Shown here in pieces: positions 1-13,795 of a DNA stretch of 64,000 bases; within the stretch, counting starts at the first letter, position 1, and every line of letters begins with the position of its first letter. This DNA comes from Astragalus membranaceus (Eukaryota > Streptophyta > Magnoliopsida > Fabales > Fabaceae): positions 68,380,784-68,444,783 of the forward strand of contig CM076849.1 of the NCBI GenBank assembly GCA_039519185.1, given 5' to 3'. Both the position numbers and the translations under genes were made by a program. The notes under the pieces were generated by a model. The model saw only the letters and a program-made list of their open reading frames with translations. It was not told the origin of the DNA and did no database searches.

Positions 1-185
1 ATTTAGAGCCCTCAAGTATAGATTCCAAACCTGAAGTGTTCTACAAACAAGTCCTCAATGGTTGACACTGATAATCTCACACAAATTAAAAGGCAACGAA
101 GAAGCCTTTTAAAATTTATTCAACAAGTTCCAAAAACTGAATAGATGTTCATACAAAAACTAACGGAAAAATACAGCAAGTGAAT

Positions 186-464
186 TTAAACATGTTTCCA
201 AGGTCTTTCTGCTAGACTTACACATTCTTTGTGTCTATAACAATCAACAAGATGATCAATGGTTAATCCTGCAGCTTGCATAAAAGAATAAACTATCACT
301 GGACCTAAAAATTGAAAGCCACGCTTTATTAAATCCTTGCTTATGGCCACTGCTTTTGGTGTCCTTAGTGGAACATCTCTTGAGTATCTGTGTTTGTTAA
401 TCACTGGTTTGTGTTTTACATAACCACATATATAGCTACTGAATGATCCACATTCCCTCACAAT
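186..464 (-). pseudogene. Extra terminal exon of DNA-3-methyladenine glycosylase I, array copy 1
   Basis: This is a copy of exon 5 of the TAG gene, open from the splice acceptor (CTACAG before ATTGTG) to the TAA stop. It encodes 92 residues including the helix-hairpin-helix-like region (GFQFLGPVIVYSFMQ) and the HxxxC zinc-ligand pair (HLVDC). It differs from the gene's own exon at three residues: Cys for Trp and Lys for Asn in the segment read as YIWGYVNHKP, and Ser for Arg in AIRKDL. No exons 1-4 precede it, so alone it cannot make an enzyme. It could only be used as an alternative last exon spliced from far upstream, or it may be inert. Confidence 0.85.
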
Positions 465-1286
465 CTGTAGACAATTAATCAACCAACTTAGTCTAAAAGC
501 AAAAATATGATCAGAAAGCAGATTTTATATTTTTTTTAACTATAGATTATAATTATTTAAAAAGTTGAAACAAATAGATAGAAGATCCAGAAAAATTATT
601 TTCTTATAAAATAATACTCTCTATAGTCTTTTTTACTTATCGATTTCTAAGAAGAAATTTGTATTTTCTTATCTGTTGTTTAGATAGTTTAAGATTACAT
701 TAGTTATTTGTTTCTCAATTATACCTTTAAATATTTATTGAAAAGAGGAAAGTAAGTGTAACGGATATTAAATAGTCAATGATATCATACGAAAAATGTT
801 AAGTATGGCTCAGTGGCGGATCCAGAAAATTTCATTCATGGGGGCAAGAAAATAAATTATTTATAAATTGCATAGAATAAAAATAAGATAAGTTTTTACA
901 AAATATATAATCACATGTGTGACCAAACAACACCAAAAAAGATATCCAAACTTCCACAAACTTCCACAAATTAGAGTAGAATATGTGTGGGCTTTGAACC
1001 AAATATATTTGGACCTTGTATAGTGGGGTCAAACATATTATTTTATTGTGGGCAAAATCAGTTTTATTGGGTAATTAGAAAATAATATTTTTTTTTGGTT
1101 TTCAGAATTAACGTATGGAATGTAAATTCGGGAAAATCCAAAAATTATTTCAGGTTAGTGCGTTTTGGTAAGGGGTGGAGCGTGATGACTGGAACAAAGA
1201 TTTCGAGGAAGAGAATATGGGAACATAGCACAATTCTGTGAGCAAGATTGAAGAGGGGATTGGGGAAGGTCGGATCATCTTCATAA

Positions 1287-1884
1287 GGGTGTGTTTGAGG
1301 TGAAAGAGGGAAGAGAGAGTAAGAGAAGAGAGAACAAGGGAAGAGAGAGTGATCCTCTCACATTTTGTTGAGGGGAGAAATGAGAGAGAGAGAGAGAGAG
1401 AGAGAGATGATTGTTTTAGTGCTTTTTGCAATCTCTCCAATTGTGGGAAGAAAGGGAGGAGAATAATTATTCTTTTACTATTTTACTCTCACTTGATCAC
1501 CCCAATTTCTTAATTCTTTTCATTATTTAATTAAATTAAATAACTAAAATAAATATTTATCTAATTAAATTAAATAATTAAAATAATTATTTAGCTAACT
1601 AAAATAAATATTTAGCTAGTTTAATTAAATAATTAAAATAACTATTTAGTTAATTAAATTAAAAAATTAAATCAAACTCATAGGGGTTTTTTGTCCTTTC
1701 AAAAGTAGTATTCTTCTCTCTTCTCTCTTTCGCTCCAACCAAACCAAGAGATACAACTCTCTCTTCCCTATTTCTCTTCTCTTTCCCTTAAACCAAACAA
1801 CACCCATAATCTACTCTATTTCTCAACTCTTTCTCTCTTCGCTTAGTCTATCTTCTCTCTTTCTCTTCTAATCCAAACACACCC
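1287..1884. mobile_element. MITE-like element A, array copy 1
   Basis: A 598-bp segment begins GGGTGTGTTTG and ends with the inverse CAAACACACCC. The symmetry extends outward into CTTCATAA on the left and TTAATGAAG on the right. The left part is purine-rich (GAGAGA run at about 1381-1407) and the right part is pyrimidine-rich, so the arms can pair over longer stretches. No coding capacity is seen. PIF/Harbinger-type MITEs have such GGG..GTTTG ends and TAA/TTA targets, but the flanking TAA and TTA are not identical here, so the superfamily is uncertain. Confidence 0.6.
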
Positions 1885-3005
1885 TTAATGAAGTTTTTCT
1901 TACTCCCTCTTCTTTTTTGATTGTTCTTTCAATTATTATAAACCATAGGAAGAGTTCATAATATATTCGTACTATTTAGCATTGCTGTTAAGAGAATTTG
2001 ATTATAAACCAAAGGAAGAATTCATAATATATCCGGTTCATTATGCATAAGGGTGAAATCAATTGAGCTCGTTCCCAATGCTCTTAAATCAAAAACACAC
2101 TAAACATTTTATTGCTTTATTATTTTAATTTATTGTCAAACAAATCCAATTCAGTCCCTATTCAATCTAGTAATTAATCTATTAAATTGATAATTAATTA
2201 CAATCCATGAGTTCGACACTCGGTCTTACCGATTTTATTACTTCTAACGATACACTTGTCGTGATCCTATTACAAACACCACTATTGTAGAAGATGATAC
2301 ACTAGGGACTAATGTGTCCCAAAAATACAGGGACTAAAATGTCCCTTTTTTTAAAGAATTAAGAAAAGTTTAATGAAAGACTAATTTAGGCAAAAATTTG
2401 AGCTTCGGCGTCACTTGGGAAGTTAACATGCTACGTAGGCAACGTTAATTCCCTCATTGACAATCACCAATGACCTATGACCACGGCCAAGATTATTTCT
2501 ACTTTGGATGGACAGAGGAACTAAATTGTCCCTTTCTGAAAATTTCAAGGACTAATGTGTCCTAAAAAATTGTCAGGAATTAAAGTGTCCCGCCAAGAAA
2601 TTGTAAAGGACGAAATTCGACCTTTATACTTTTTATCTTATACCCAAAATTTTCTTGAATCAAGGACAGTTTATAATTTTAGGGGGTTGCTTGTTTAGTT
2701 AAGAAGGGGATAGGAGGAAATTTATTGTAGGAGATGACTTAATTTACTTGTATATACTTTATATCTTTTATTTATAGTGTAGTACATATGAGGATATTTA
2801 AATGATTTTATTTTTGTTACCGGGTGGCTTTAGTGTCGAGAGGGGGTGAATTGATACTTTAGAAACCTTTTCCACTTTATACGATTTTAATTGATTTATC
2901 ACAAAATTAAGGGAGGAAGTGATAAATAAAATTAACAGAACAAAATTCATACCGTTTCAATCACCTCCCGGTAATCTGCTCTAATCCCCACGATGGGCTA
3001 ATCAA

Positions 3006-3282
3006 CCCGTTTGGATCGGCTTATTTGCGCTTATTTACTGGCATAAGTACTTGTGAGACTGTTTGGGAGAGCTTATAGAAACAACTTATGACATGTTCAT
3101 AAGCTGTTTTCAGCTAATTTCCATAAGCTCCATGGGATGGCTTATGAAAACAGCTTATAGAAAAAATAGTTTAACATTATTTTATCATTTATTATATAAA
3201 CAGCTTATGCATAAGCGCTTATCAGCTTATATGATAAGCGCTTATGCCATAAGCGCTTAATTAAGCTGTTTATCCAATCGGG
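3006..3282. mobile_element. MITE-like element B (GCTTAT-rich), array copy 1
   Basis: A 277-bp element has imperfect terminal inverted repeats (CCCGTTTGGAT and ATCCAATCGGG). Its interior is full of AAGCTTAT, CAGCTTAT and palindromic AAGCGCTTAT motifs. It has no coding potential. The copies in the array differ by a GCTTATAG duplication near the middle. The type is widespread in legume genomes as far as I recognise it; no target duplication was identified. Confidence 0.65.
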
Positions 3283-3607
3283 CAGTCCACTCAATTTTTG
3301 ATATCAGCTTGTTACTTAAGTATTGGTTGATCAGTGTCCTGCAGTTAGTCGATTATGCGTGATCTGTTTCTTAGTACTAAAGATTCCTAACTTCAAATCA
3401 GTTAGGTTTATGATCTTAATCAATTTAGAGCCCTCAAGTATAGATTCCAAACCTGAAGTGTTCTACAAACAAGTCCTCAATGGTTGACACTGATAATCTC
3501 ACACAAATTAAAAGGCAACGAAGAAGCCTTTTAAAATTTATTCAACAAGTTCCAAAAACTGAATAGATGTTCATACAAAAACTAACGGAAAAATACAGCA
3601 AGTGAAT

Positions 3608-3886
3608 TTAAACATGTTTCCAAGGTCTTTCTGCTAGACTTACACATTCTTTGTGTCTATAACAATCAACAAGATGATCAATGGTTAATCCTGCAGCTTG
3701 CATAAAAGAATAAACTATCACTGGACCTAAAAATTGAAAGCCACGCTTTATTAAATCCTTGCTTATGGCCACTGCTTTTGGTGTCCTTAGTGGAACATCT
3801 CTTGAGTATCTGTGTTTGTTAATCACTGGTTTGTGTTTTACATAACCACATATATAGCTACTGAATGATCCACATTCCCTCACAAT
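3608..3886 (-). pseudogene. Extra terminal exon of DNA-3-methyladenine glycosylase I, array copy 2
   Basis: This open copy of TAG exon 5 has an intact acceptor, TAA stop and downstream AATAAA signal. Its protein is identical to copies 1 and 3 (Cys and Lys at the conserved Trp and Asn positions, Ser in AISKDL). It lacks the 11-bp CTTCCACAAA duplication that copies 1 and 4 carry in the following spacer. Confidence 0.85.
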
Positions 3887-4698
3887 CTGTAGACAATTAA
3901 TCAACCAACTTAGTCTAAAAGCAAAAATATGATCAGAAAGCAGATTTTATATTTTTTTTAACTATAGATTATAATTATTTAAAAAGTTGAAACAAATAGA
4001 TAGAAGATCCAGAAAAATTATTTTCTTATAAAATAATACTCTCTATAGTCTTTTTTACTTATCGATTTCTAAGAAGAAATTTGTATTTTCTTATCTGTTG
4101 TTTAGATAGTTTAAGATTACATTAGTTATTTGTTTCTCAATTATACCTTTAAATATTTATTGAAAAGAGGAAAGTAAGTGTAACGGATATTAAATAGTCA
4201 ATGATATCATACGAAAAATGTTAAGTATGGCTCAGTGGCGGATCCAGAAAATTTCATTCATGGGGGCAAGAAAATAAATTATTTATAAATTGCATAGAAT
4301 AAAAATAAGATAAGTTTTTACAAAATATATAATCACATGTGTGACCAAACAACACCAAAAAAGATATCCAAACTTCCACAAATTAGGGTAGAATATGTGT
4401 GGGCTTTGAACCAAATATATTTGGACCTTGTATAGTGGGGTCAAACATATTATTTTATTGTGGGCAAAATCAGTTTTATTGGGTAATTAGAAAATAATAT
4501 TTTTTTTTGGTTTTCAGAATTAACGTATGGAATGTAAATTCGGGAAAATCCAAAAATTATTTCAGGTTAGTGCGTTTTGGTAAGGGGTGGAGCGTGATGA
4601 CTGGAACAAAGATTTCGAGGAAGAGAATATGGGAACATAGCACAATTCTGTGAGCAAGATTGAAGAGGGGATTGGGGAAGGTCGGATCATCTTCATAA

Positions 4699-5296
4699 GG
4701 GTGTGTTTGAGGTGAAAGAGGGAAGAGAGAGTAAGAGAAGAGAGAACAAGGGAAGAGAGAGTGATCCTCTCACATTTTGTTGAGGGGAGAAATGAGAGAG
4801 AGAGAGAGAGAGAGAGAGATGATTGTTTTAGTGCTTTTTGCAATCTCTCCAATTGTGGGAAGAAAGGGAGGAGAATAATTATTCTTTTACTATTTTACTC
4901 TCACTTGATCACCCCAATTTCTTAATTCTTTTCATTATTTAATTAAATTAAATAACTAAAATAAATATTTATCTAATTAAATTAAATAATTAAAATAATT
5001 ATTTAGCTAACTAAAATAAATATTTAGCTAGTTTAATTAAATAATTAAAATAACTATTTAGTTAATTAAATTAAAAAATTAAATCAAACTCATAGGGGTT
5101 TTTTGTCCTTTCAAAAGTAGTATTCTTCTCTCTTCTCTCTTTCGCTCCAACCAAACCAAGAGATACAACTCTCTCTTCCCTATTTCTCTTCTCTTTCCCT
5201 TAAACCAAACAACACCCATAATCTACTCTATTTCTCAACTCTTTCTCTCTTCGCTTAGTCTATCTTCTCTCTTTCTCTTCTAATCCAAACACACCC
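4699..5296. mobile_element. MITE-like element A, array copy 2
   Basis: Same element as at 1287-1884, with the same GGGTGTGTTTG and CAAACACACCC ends and inner GA/CT tracts. Confidence 0.6.
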
Positions 5297-6417
5297 TTAA
5301 TGAAGTTTTTCTTACTCCCTCTTCTTTTTTGATTGTTCTTTCAATTATTATAAACCATAGGAAGAGTTCATAATATATTCGTACTATTTAGCATTGCTGT
5401 TAAGAGAATTTGATTATAAACCAAAGGAAGAATTCATAATATATCCGGTTCATTATGCATAAGGGTGAAATCAATTGAGCTCGTTCCCAATGCTCTTAAA
5501 TCAAAAACACACTAAACATTTTATTGCTTTATTATTTTAATTTATTGTCAAACAAATCCAATTCAGTCCCTATTCAATCTAGTAATTAATCTATTAAATT
5601 GATAATTAATTACAATCCATGAGTTCGACACTCGGTCTTACCGATTTTATTACTTCTAACGATACACTTGTCGTGATCCTATTACAAACACCACTATTGT
5701 AGAAGATGATACACTAGGGACTAATGTGTCCCAAAAATACAGGGACTAAAATGTCCCTTTTTTTAAAGAATTAAGAAAAGTTTAATGAAAGACTAATTTA
5801 GGCAAAAATTTGAGCTTCGGCGTCACTTGGGAAGTTAACATGCTACGTAGGCAACGTTAATTCCCTCATTGACAATCACCAATGACCTATGACCACGGCC
5901 AAGATTATTTCTACTTTGGATGGACAGAGGAACTAAATTGTCCCTTTCTGAAAATTTCAAGGACTAATGTGTCCTAAAAAATTGTCAGGAATTAAAGTGT
6001 CCCGCCAAGAAATTGAAAAGGACGAAATTCGACCTTTATACTTTTTATCTTATACCCAAAATTTTCTTGAATCAAGGACAGTTTATAATTTTAGGGGGTT
6101 GCTTGTTTAGTTAAGAAGGGGATAGGAGGAAATTTATTGTAGGAGATGACTTAATTTACTTGTATATACTTTATATCTTTTATTTATAGTGTAGTACATA
6201 TGAGGATATTTAAATGATTTTATTTTTGTTACCGGGTGGCTTTAGTGTCAAGAGGGGGTGAATTGATACTTTAGAAACCTTTTCCACTTTATACGATTTT
6301 AATTGATTTATCACAAAATTAAGGGAGGAAGTGATAAATAAAATTAACAGAACAAAATTCATACCGTTTCAATCACCTCCCGGTAATCTGCTCTAATCCC
6401 CACGATGGGCTAATCAA

Positions 6418-6700
6418 CCCGTTTGGATCGGCTTATTTGCGCTTATTTACTGGCATAAGTACTTGTGAGACTGTTTGGGAGAGCTTATAGAAACAACTTA
6501 TGACATGTTCATAAGCTGTTTTCAGCTAATTTCCATAAGCTCCATGGGATGGCTTATGAAAACAGCTTATAGCTATAGAAAAAATAGTTTAACATTATTT
6601 TATCATTTATTATATAAACAGCTTATGCATAAGCGCTTATCAGCTTATATGATAAGCGCTTATGCCATAAGCGCTTAATTAAGCTGTTTATCCAATCGGG
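6418..6700. mobile_element. MITE-like element B, array copy 2
   Basis: Same GCTTAT-rich element as at 3006-3282. This copy has the intermediate form GCTTATAGCTATAG in the middle. Confidence 0.65.
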
Positions 6701-7025
6701 CAGTCCACTCAATTTTTGATATCAGCTTGTTACTTAAGTATTGGTTGATCAGTGTCCTGCAGTTAGTCGATTATGCGTGATCTGTTTCTTAGTACTAAAG
6801 ATTCCTAACTTCAAATCAGTTAGGTTTATGATCTTAATCAATTTAGAGCCCTCAAGTATAGATTCCAAACCTGAAGTGTTCTACAAACAAGTCCTCAATG
6901 GTTGACACTGATAATCTCACACAAATTAAAAGGCAACGAAGAAGCCTTTTAAAATTTATTCAACAAGTTCCAAAAACTGAATAGATGTTCATACAAAAAC
7001 TAACGGAAAAATACAGCAAGTGAAT

Positions 7026-7304
7026 TTAAACATGTTTCCAAGGTCTTTCTGCTAGACTTACACATTCTTTGTGTCTATAACAATCAACAAGATGATCAAT
7101 GGTTAATCCTGCAGCTTGCATAAAAGAATAAACTATCACTGGACCTAAAAATTGAAAGCCACGCTTTATTAAATCCTTGCTTATGGCCACTGCTTTTGGT
7201 GTCCTTAGTGGAACATCTCTTGAGTATCTGTGTTTGTTAATCACTGGTTTGTGTTTTACATAACCACATATATAGCTACTGAATGATCCACATTCCCTCA
7301 CAAT
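7026..7304 (-). pseudogene. Extra terminal exon of DNA-3-methyladenine glycosylase I, array copy 3
   Basis: An open copy of TAG exon 5 with the same protein as copies 1 and 2. Acceptor, stop and poly(A) signal are kept. The spacer to its right carries the GATATCGGCTTG and GCTTATAGCTTATAG variants shared with the spacer of copy 4, so the unit is a mosaic. Confidence 0.85.
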
Positions 7305-8116
7305 CTGTAGACAATTAATCAACCAACTTAGTCTAAAAGCAAAAATATGATCAGAAAGCAGATTTTATATTTTTTTTAACTATAGATTATAATTATTTAA
7401 AAAGTTGAAACAAATAGATAGAAGATCCAGAAAAATTATTTTCTTATAAAATAATACTCTCTATAGTCTTTTTTACTTATCGATTTCTAAGAAGAAATTT
7501 GTATTTTCTTATCTGTTGTTTAGATAGTTTAAGATTACATTAGTTATTTGTTTCTCAATTATACCTTTAAATATTTATTGAAAAGAGGAAAGTAAGTGTA
7601 ACGGATATTAAATAGTCAATGATATCATACGAAAAATGTTAAGTATGGCTCAGTGGCGGATCCAGAAAATTTCATTCATGGGGGCAAGAAAATAAATTAT
7701 TTATAAATTGCATAGAATAAAAATAAGATAAGTTTTTACAAAATATATAATCACATGTGTGACCAAACAACACCAAAAAAGATATCCAAACTTCCACAAA
7801 TTAGGGTAGAATATGTGTGGGCTTTGAACCAAATATATTTGGACCTTGTATAGTGGGGTCAAACATATTATTTTATTGTGGGCAAAATCAGTTTTATTGG
7901 GTAATTAGAAAATAATATTTTTTTTTGGTTTTCAGAATTAACGTATGGAATGTAAATTCGGGAAAATCCAAAAATTATTTCAGGTTAGTGCGTTTTGGTA
8001 AGGGGTGGAGCGTGATGACTGGAACAAAGATTTCGAGGAAGAGAATATGGGAACATAGCACAATTCTGTGAGCAAGATTGAAGAGGGGATTGGGGAAGGT
8101 CGGATCATCTTCATAA

Positions 8117-8714
8117 GGGTGTGTTTGAGGTGAAAGAGGGAAGAGAGAGTAAGAGAAGAGAGAACAAGGGAAGAGAGAGTGATCCTCTCACATTTTGTTG
8201 AGGGGAGAAATGAGAGAGAGAGAGAGAGAGAGAGAGATGATTGTTTTAGTGCTTTTTGCAATCTCTCCAATTGTGGGAAGAAAGGGAGGAGAATAATTAT
8301 TCTTTTACTATTTTACTCTCACTTGATCACCCCAATTTCTTAATTCTTTTCATTATTTAATTAAATTAAATAACTAAAATAAATATTTATCTAATTAAAT
8401 TAAATAATTAAAATAATTATTTAGCTAACTAAAATAAATATTTAGCTAGTTTAATTAAATAATTAAAATAACTATTTAGTTAATTAAATTAAAAAATTAA
8501 ATCAAACTCATAGGGGTTTTTTGTCCTTTCAAAAGTAGTATTCTTCTCTCTTCTCTCTTTCGCTCCAACCAAACCAAGAGATACAACTCTCTCTTCCCTA
8601 TTTCTCTTCTCTTTCCCTTAAACCAAACAACACCCATAATCTACTCTATTTCTCAACTCTTTCTCTCTTCGCTTAGTCTATCTTCTCTCTTTCTCTTCTA
8701 ATCCAAACACACCC
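8117..8714. mobile_element. MITE-like element A, array copy 3
   Basis: Same element as at 1287-1884, with matching inverted ends. Confidence 0.6.
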
Positions 8715-9835
8715 TTAATGAAGTTTTTCTTACTCCCTCTTCTTTTTTGATTGTTCTTTCAATTATTATAAACCATAGGAAGAGTTCATAATATATTCGT
8801 ACTATTTAGCATTGCTGTTAAGAGAATTTGATTATAAACCAAAGGAAGAATTCATAATATATCCGGTTCATTATGCATAAGGGTGAAATCAATTGAGCTC
8901 GTTCCCAATGCTCTTAAATCAAAAACACACTAAACATTTTATTGCTTTATTATTTTAATTTATTGTCAAACAAATCCAATTCAGTCCCTATTCAATCTAG
9001 TAATTAATCTATTAAATTGATAATTAATTACAATCCATGAGTTCGACACTCGGTCTTACCGATTTTATTACTTCTAACGATACACTTGTCGTGATCCTAT
9101 TACAAACACCACTATTGTAGAAGATGATACACTAGGGACTAATGTGTCCCAAAAATACAGGGACTAAAATGTCCCTTTTTTTAAAGAATTAAGAAAAGTT
9201 TAATGAAAGACTAATTTAGGCAAAAATTTGAGCTTCGGCGTCACTTGGGAAGTTAACATGCTACGTAGGCAACGTTAATTCCCTCATTGACAATCACCAA
9301 TGACCTATGACCACGGCCAAGATTATTTCTACTTTGGATGGACAGAGGAACTAAATTGTCCCTTTCTGAAAATTTCAAGGACTAATGTGTCCTAAAAAAT
9401 TGTCAGGAATTAAAGTGTCCCGCCAAGAAATTGTAAAGGACGAAATTCGACCTTTATACTTTTTATCTTATACCCAAAATTTTCTTGAATCAAGGACAGT
9501 TTATAATTTTAGGGGGTTGCTTGTTTAGTTAAGAAGGGGATAGGAGGAAATTTATTGTAGGAGATGACTTAATTTACTTGTATATACTTTATATCTTTTA
9601 TTTATAGTGTAGTACATATGAGGATATTTAAATGATTTTATTTTTGTTACCGGGTGGCTTTAGTGTCGAGAGGGGGTGAATTGATACTTTAGAAACCTTT
9701 TCCACTTTATACGATTTTAATTGATTTATCACAAAATTAAGGGAGGAAGTGATAAATAAAATTAACAGAACAAAATTCATACCGTTTCAATCACCTCCCG
9801 GTAATCTGCTCTAATCCCCACGATGGGCTAATCAA

Positions 9836-10119
9836 CCCGTTTGGATCGGCTTATTTGCGCTTATTTACTGGCATAAGTACTTGTGAGACTGTTTGGGAGA
9901 GCTTATAGAAACAACTTATGACATGTTCATAAGCTGTTTTCAGCTAATTTCCATAAGCTCCATGGGATGGCTTATGAAAACAGCTTATAGCTTATAGAAA
10001 AAATAGTTTAACATTATTTTATCATTTATTATATAAACAGCTTATGCATAAGCGCTTATCAGCTTATATGATAAGCGCTTATGCCATAAGCGCTTAATTA
10101 AGCTGTTTATCCAATCGGG
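9836..10119. mobile_element. MITE-like element B, array copy 3
   Basis: Same GCTTAT-rich element as at 3006-3282, here with the full GCTTATAGCTTATAG duplication. Confidence 0.65.
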
Positions 10120-10444
10120 CAGTCCACTCAATTTTTGATATCGGCTTGTTACTTAAGTATTGGTTGATCAGTGTCCTGCAGTTAGTCGATTATGCGTGAT
10201 CTGTTTCTTAGTACTAAAGATTCCTAACTTCAAATCAGTTAGGTTTATGATCTTAATCAATTTAGAGCCCTCAAGTATAGATTCCAAACCTGAAGTGTTC
10301 TACAAACAAGTCCTCAATGGTTGACACTGATAATCTCACACAAATTAAAAGGCAACGAAGAAGCCTTTTAAAATTTATTCAACAAGTTCCAAAAACTGAA
10401 TAGATGTTCATACAAAAACTAACGGAAAAATACAGCAAGTGAAT

Positions 10445-10723
10445 TTAAACATGTTTCCAAGGTCTTTCTGCTAGACTTACACATTCTTTGTGTCTATAAC
10501 AATCAACAAGATGATCAATGGTTAATCCTGCAGCTTGCATAAAAGAATAAACTATCACTGGACCTAAAAATTGAAAGCCACGCTTTATTAAATCCTTGCT
10601 TATGGCCACTGCTTTTGGTGTCCTTAGTGGAACATCTCTTGAGTATCTGTGTTTGTTAATCACTGGTTTGTGATTTACATAACCCCATATATAGCTACTG
10701 AATGATCCACATTCCCTCACAAT
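10445..10723 (-). pseudogene. Extra terminal exon of DNA-3-methyladenine glycosylase I, array copy 4
   Basis: This open copy of TAG exon 5 keeps the conserved Trp and Asn (WGYVNH) like the gene's own exon, but has Ser in AISKDL like the other array copies. Of the four extra exons it is closest to a family-typical sequence. Acceptor, stop and AATAAA signal are intact. Confidence 0.86.
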
Positions 10724-11546
10724 CTGTAGACAATTAATCAACCAACTTAGTCTAAAAGCAAAAATATGATCAGAAAGCAGATTTTATATTTTTTTTTAAC
10801 TATAGATTATAATTATTCAAAAAGTTGAAACAAATAGATAGAAGATCCAGAAAAATTATTTTCTTATAAAATAATACTCTCTATAGTCTTTTTTACTTAT
10901 CGATTTCTAAGAAGAAATTTGTATCTTCTTATCTGTTGTTTAGATAGTTTAAGATTACATTAGTTATTTGTTTCTCAATTATACCTTTAAATATTTATTG
11001 AAAAGAGGAAAGTAAGTGTAACGGATATTAAATAGTCAATGATATCATACGAAAAATGTTAAGTATGGCTCAGTGGCGGATCCAGAAAATTTCATTCATG
11101 GGGGCAAGAAAATAAATTATTTATAAATTGCATAGAATAAAAATAAGATAAGTTTTTACAAAATATATAATCACATGTGTGACCAAACAACACCAAAAAA
11201 GATATCCAAACTTCCACAAACTTCCACAAATTAGGGTAGAATATGTGTGGGCTTTGAACCAAATATATTTGGACCTTGTATAGTGGGGTCAAACATATTA
11301 TTTTATTGTGGGCAAAATCAGTTTTATTGGGTAATTAGAAAATAATATTTTTTTTTGGTTTTCAGAATTAACGTATGGAATGTAAATTCGGGAAAATCCA
11401 AAAATTATTTCAGGTTAGTGCGTTTTGGTAAGGGGTGGAGCGTGATGACTGGAACAAAGATTTCGAGGAAGAGAATATGGGAACATAGCACAATTCTGTG
11501 AGCAAGATTGAAGAGGGGATTGGGGAAGGTCGGATCATCTTCATAA

Positions 11547-12136
11547 GGGTGTGTTTGAGGTGAAAGAGGGAAGAGAGAGTAAGAGAAGAGAGAACAAGGG
11601 AAGAGAGAGTGATCCTCTCAGATTTTGTTGAGGGGAGAAATGAGAGAGAGAGAGAGAGATGATTGTTTTAGTGCTTTTTGCAATCTCTCCAATTGTGGGA
11701 AGAAAGGGAGGAGAATAATTATTCTTTTACTATTTTACTCTCACTTGATCACCCCAATTTCTTAATTCTTTTCATTATTTAATTAAATTAAATAACTAAA
11801 ATAAATATTTATCTAATTAAATTAAATAATTAAAATAATTATTTAGCTAACTAAAATAAATATTTAGCTAGTTTAATTAAATAATTAAAATAACTATTTA
11901 GTTAATTAAATTAAAAAATTAAATCAAACTAATAGGGGTTTTTTGTCCTTTCAAAAGTAGTATTCTTCTCTCTTCTCTCTTTCGCTCCAACCAAACCAAG
12001 AGATACAACTCTCTCTTCCCTATTTCTCTTCTCTTTCCCTTAAACCAAACAACACCCATAATCTACTCTATTTCTCAACTCTTTCTCTCTTCGCTTAGTC
12101 TATCTTCTCTCTTTCTCTTCTAATCCAAACACACCC
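11547..12136. mobile_element. MITE-like element A, array copy 4
   Basis: Same element as at 1287-1884, with a shorter GA microsatellite and a few unique substitutions. Confidence 0.6.
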
Positions 12137-13257
12137 TTAATGAAGTTTTTCTTACTCCCTCTTCTTTTTTAATTGTTCTTTCAATTATTATAAACCATAG
12201 GAAGAGTTCATAATATATTCGTACTATTTAGCATTGCTGTTAAGAGAATTTGATTATAAACCAAAGGGAGAATTCATAATATATTCGGTTCATTATGCAT
12301 AAGGGTGAAATCAATTGAGCTCGTTCCCAATGCTCTTAAATCAAAAACACACTAAACATTTTATTGCTTTATTATTTTAATTTATTGTCAAACAAATCCA
12401 GTTCAGTCCCTATTCAATCTAGTAATTAATCTATTAAATTGATAATTAATTACAATCCATGAGTTCGACACTCGGTCTTACCGATTTTATTACTTCTAAC
12501 GATACACTTGTCGTGATCCTATTACAAACACCACTATTGTAGAAGATGATACACTAGGGACTAATGTGTCCCAAAAATACAGGGACTAAAATGTCCCTTT
12601 TTTTAAAGAATTAAGAAAAGATTAATGAAAGACTAATTTAGGCAAAAATTTGAGCTTCGGCGTCACTTGGGAAGTTAACATGCTACGTAGGCAACGTTAA
12701 TTCCCTCATTGACAATCACCAATGACCTATGACCACGGCCAAGATTATTTCTACTTTGGATGGACAGAGGAACTAAATTGTCCCTTTCTGAAAATTTCAA
12801 GGACTAATGTGTCCTAAAAAATTGTCAGGAATTAAAGTGTCCCGCCAAGAAATTGTAAAGGACGAAATTCGACCTTTATACTTTTTATCTTATACCCAAA
12901 ATTTTCTTGAATCAAGGACAGTTTATAATTTTAGGGGGTTGCTTGTTTAGTTAAGAAGGGGATAGGAGGAAATTTATTGTAGGAGATGACTTAATTTACT
13001 TGTATATACTTTATATCTTTTATTTATAGTGTAGTACATATGAGGATATTTAAATGATTTTATTTTTGTTACCGGGTGGCTTTAGTGTCGAGAGGGGGTG
13101 AATTGATACTTTAGAAACCTTTTCCACTTTATACGATTTTAATTGATTTATCACAAAATTAAGGGAGGAAGTGATAAATAAAATTAACAGAACAAAATTC
13201 ATACCGTTTCAATCACCTCCCGGTAATCTGCTCTAATCCCCACGATGGGCTAATCAA

Positions 13258-13541
13258 CCCGTTTGGATCGGCTTATTTGCGCTTATTTACTGGCATAAGT
13301 ACTTGTGAGACTGTTTGGGAGAGCTTATAGAAACAACTTATGACATGTTCATAAGCTGTTTTCAGCTAATTTCCATAAGCTCCATGGGATGGCTTATGAA
13401 AACAGCTTATAGCTTATAGAAAAAATAGTTTAACATTATTTTATCATTTATTATATAAACAGCTTATGCATAAGCGCTTATCAGCTTATATGATAAGCGC
13501 TTATGCCATAAGCGCTTAATTAAGCTGTTTATCCAATCGGG
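13258..13541. mobile_element. MITE-like element B, array copy 4
   Basis: Same GCTTAT-rich element as at 3006-3282. This copy lies just downstream (3' side) of the intact TAG gene. Confidence 0.65.
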
Positions 13542-13795
13542 CAGTCCACTCAATTTTTGATATCGGCTTGTTACTTAAGTATTGGTTGATCAGTGTCCTG
13601 CAGTTAGTCGATTATGCGTGATCTGTTTCTTAGTACTAAAGATTCCTAACTTCAAATCAGTTAGGTTTATGATCTTAATCAATTTAGAGCCCTCAAGTAT
13701 AGATTCCAAACCTGAAGTGTTCTACAAACAAGTCCTCAATGGTTGACACTGATAATCTCACACAAATTAAAAGGCAACGAAGAAGCCTTTTAAAA

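Noticed and set aside
1150..1440. Open frame rich in LSLSLS on the minus strand, repeated in each unit
   Set aside because: It is the GA microsatellite and purine-rich arm of the MITE-like element read in frame, with no domain.
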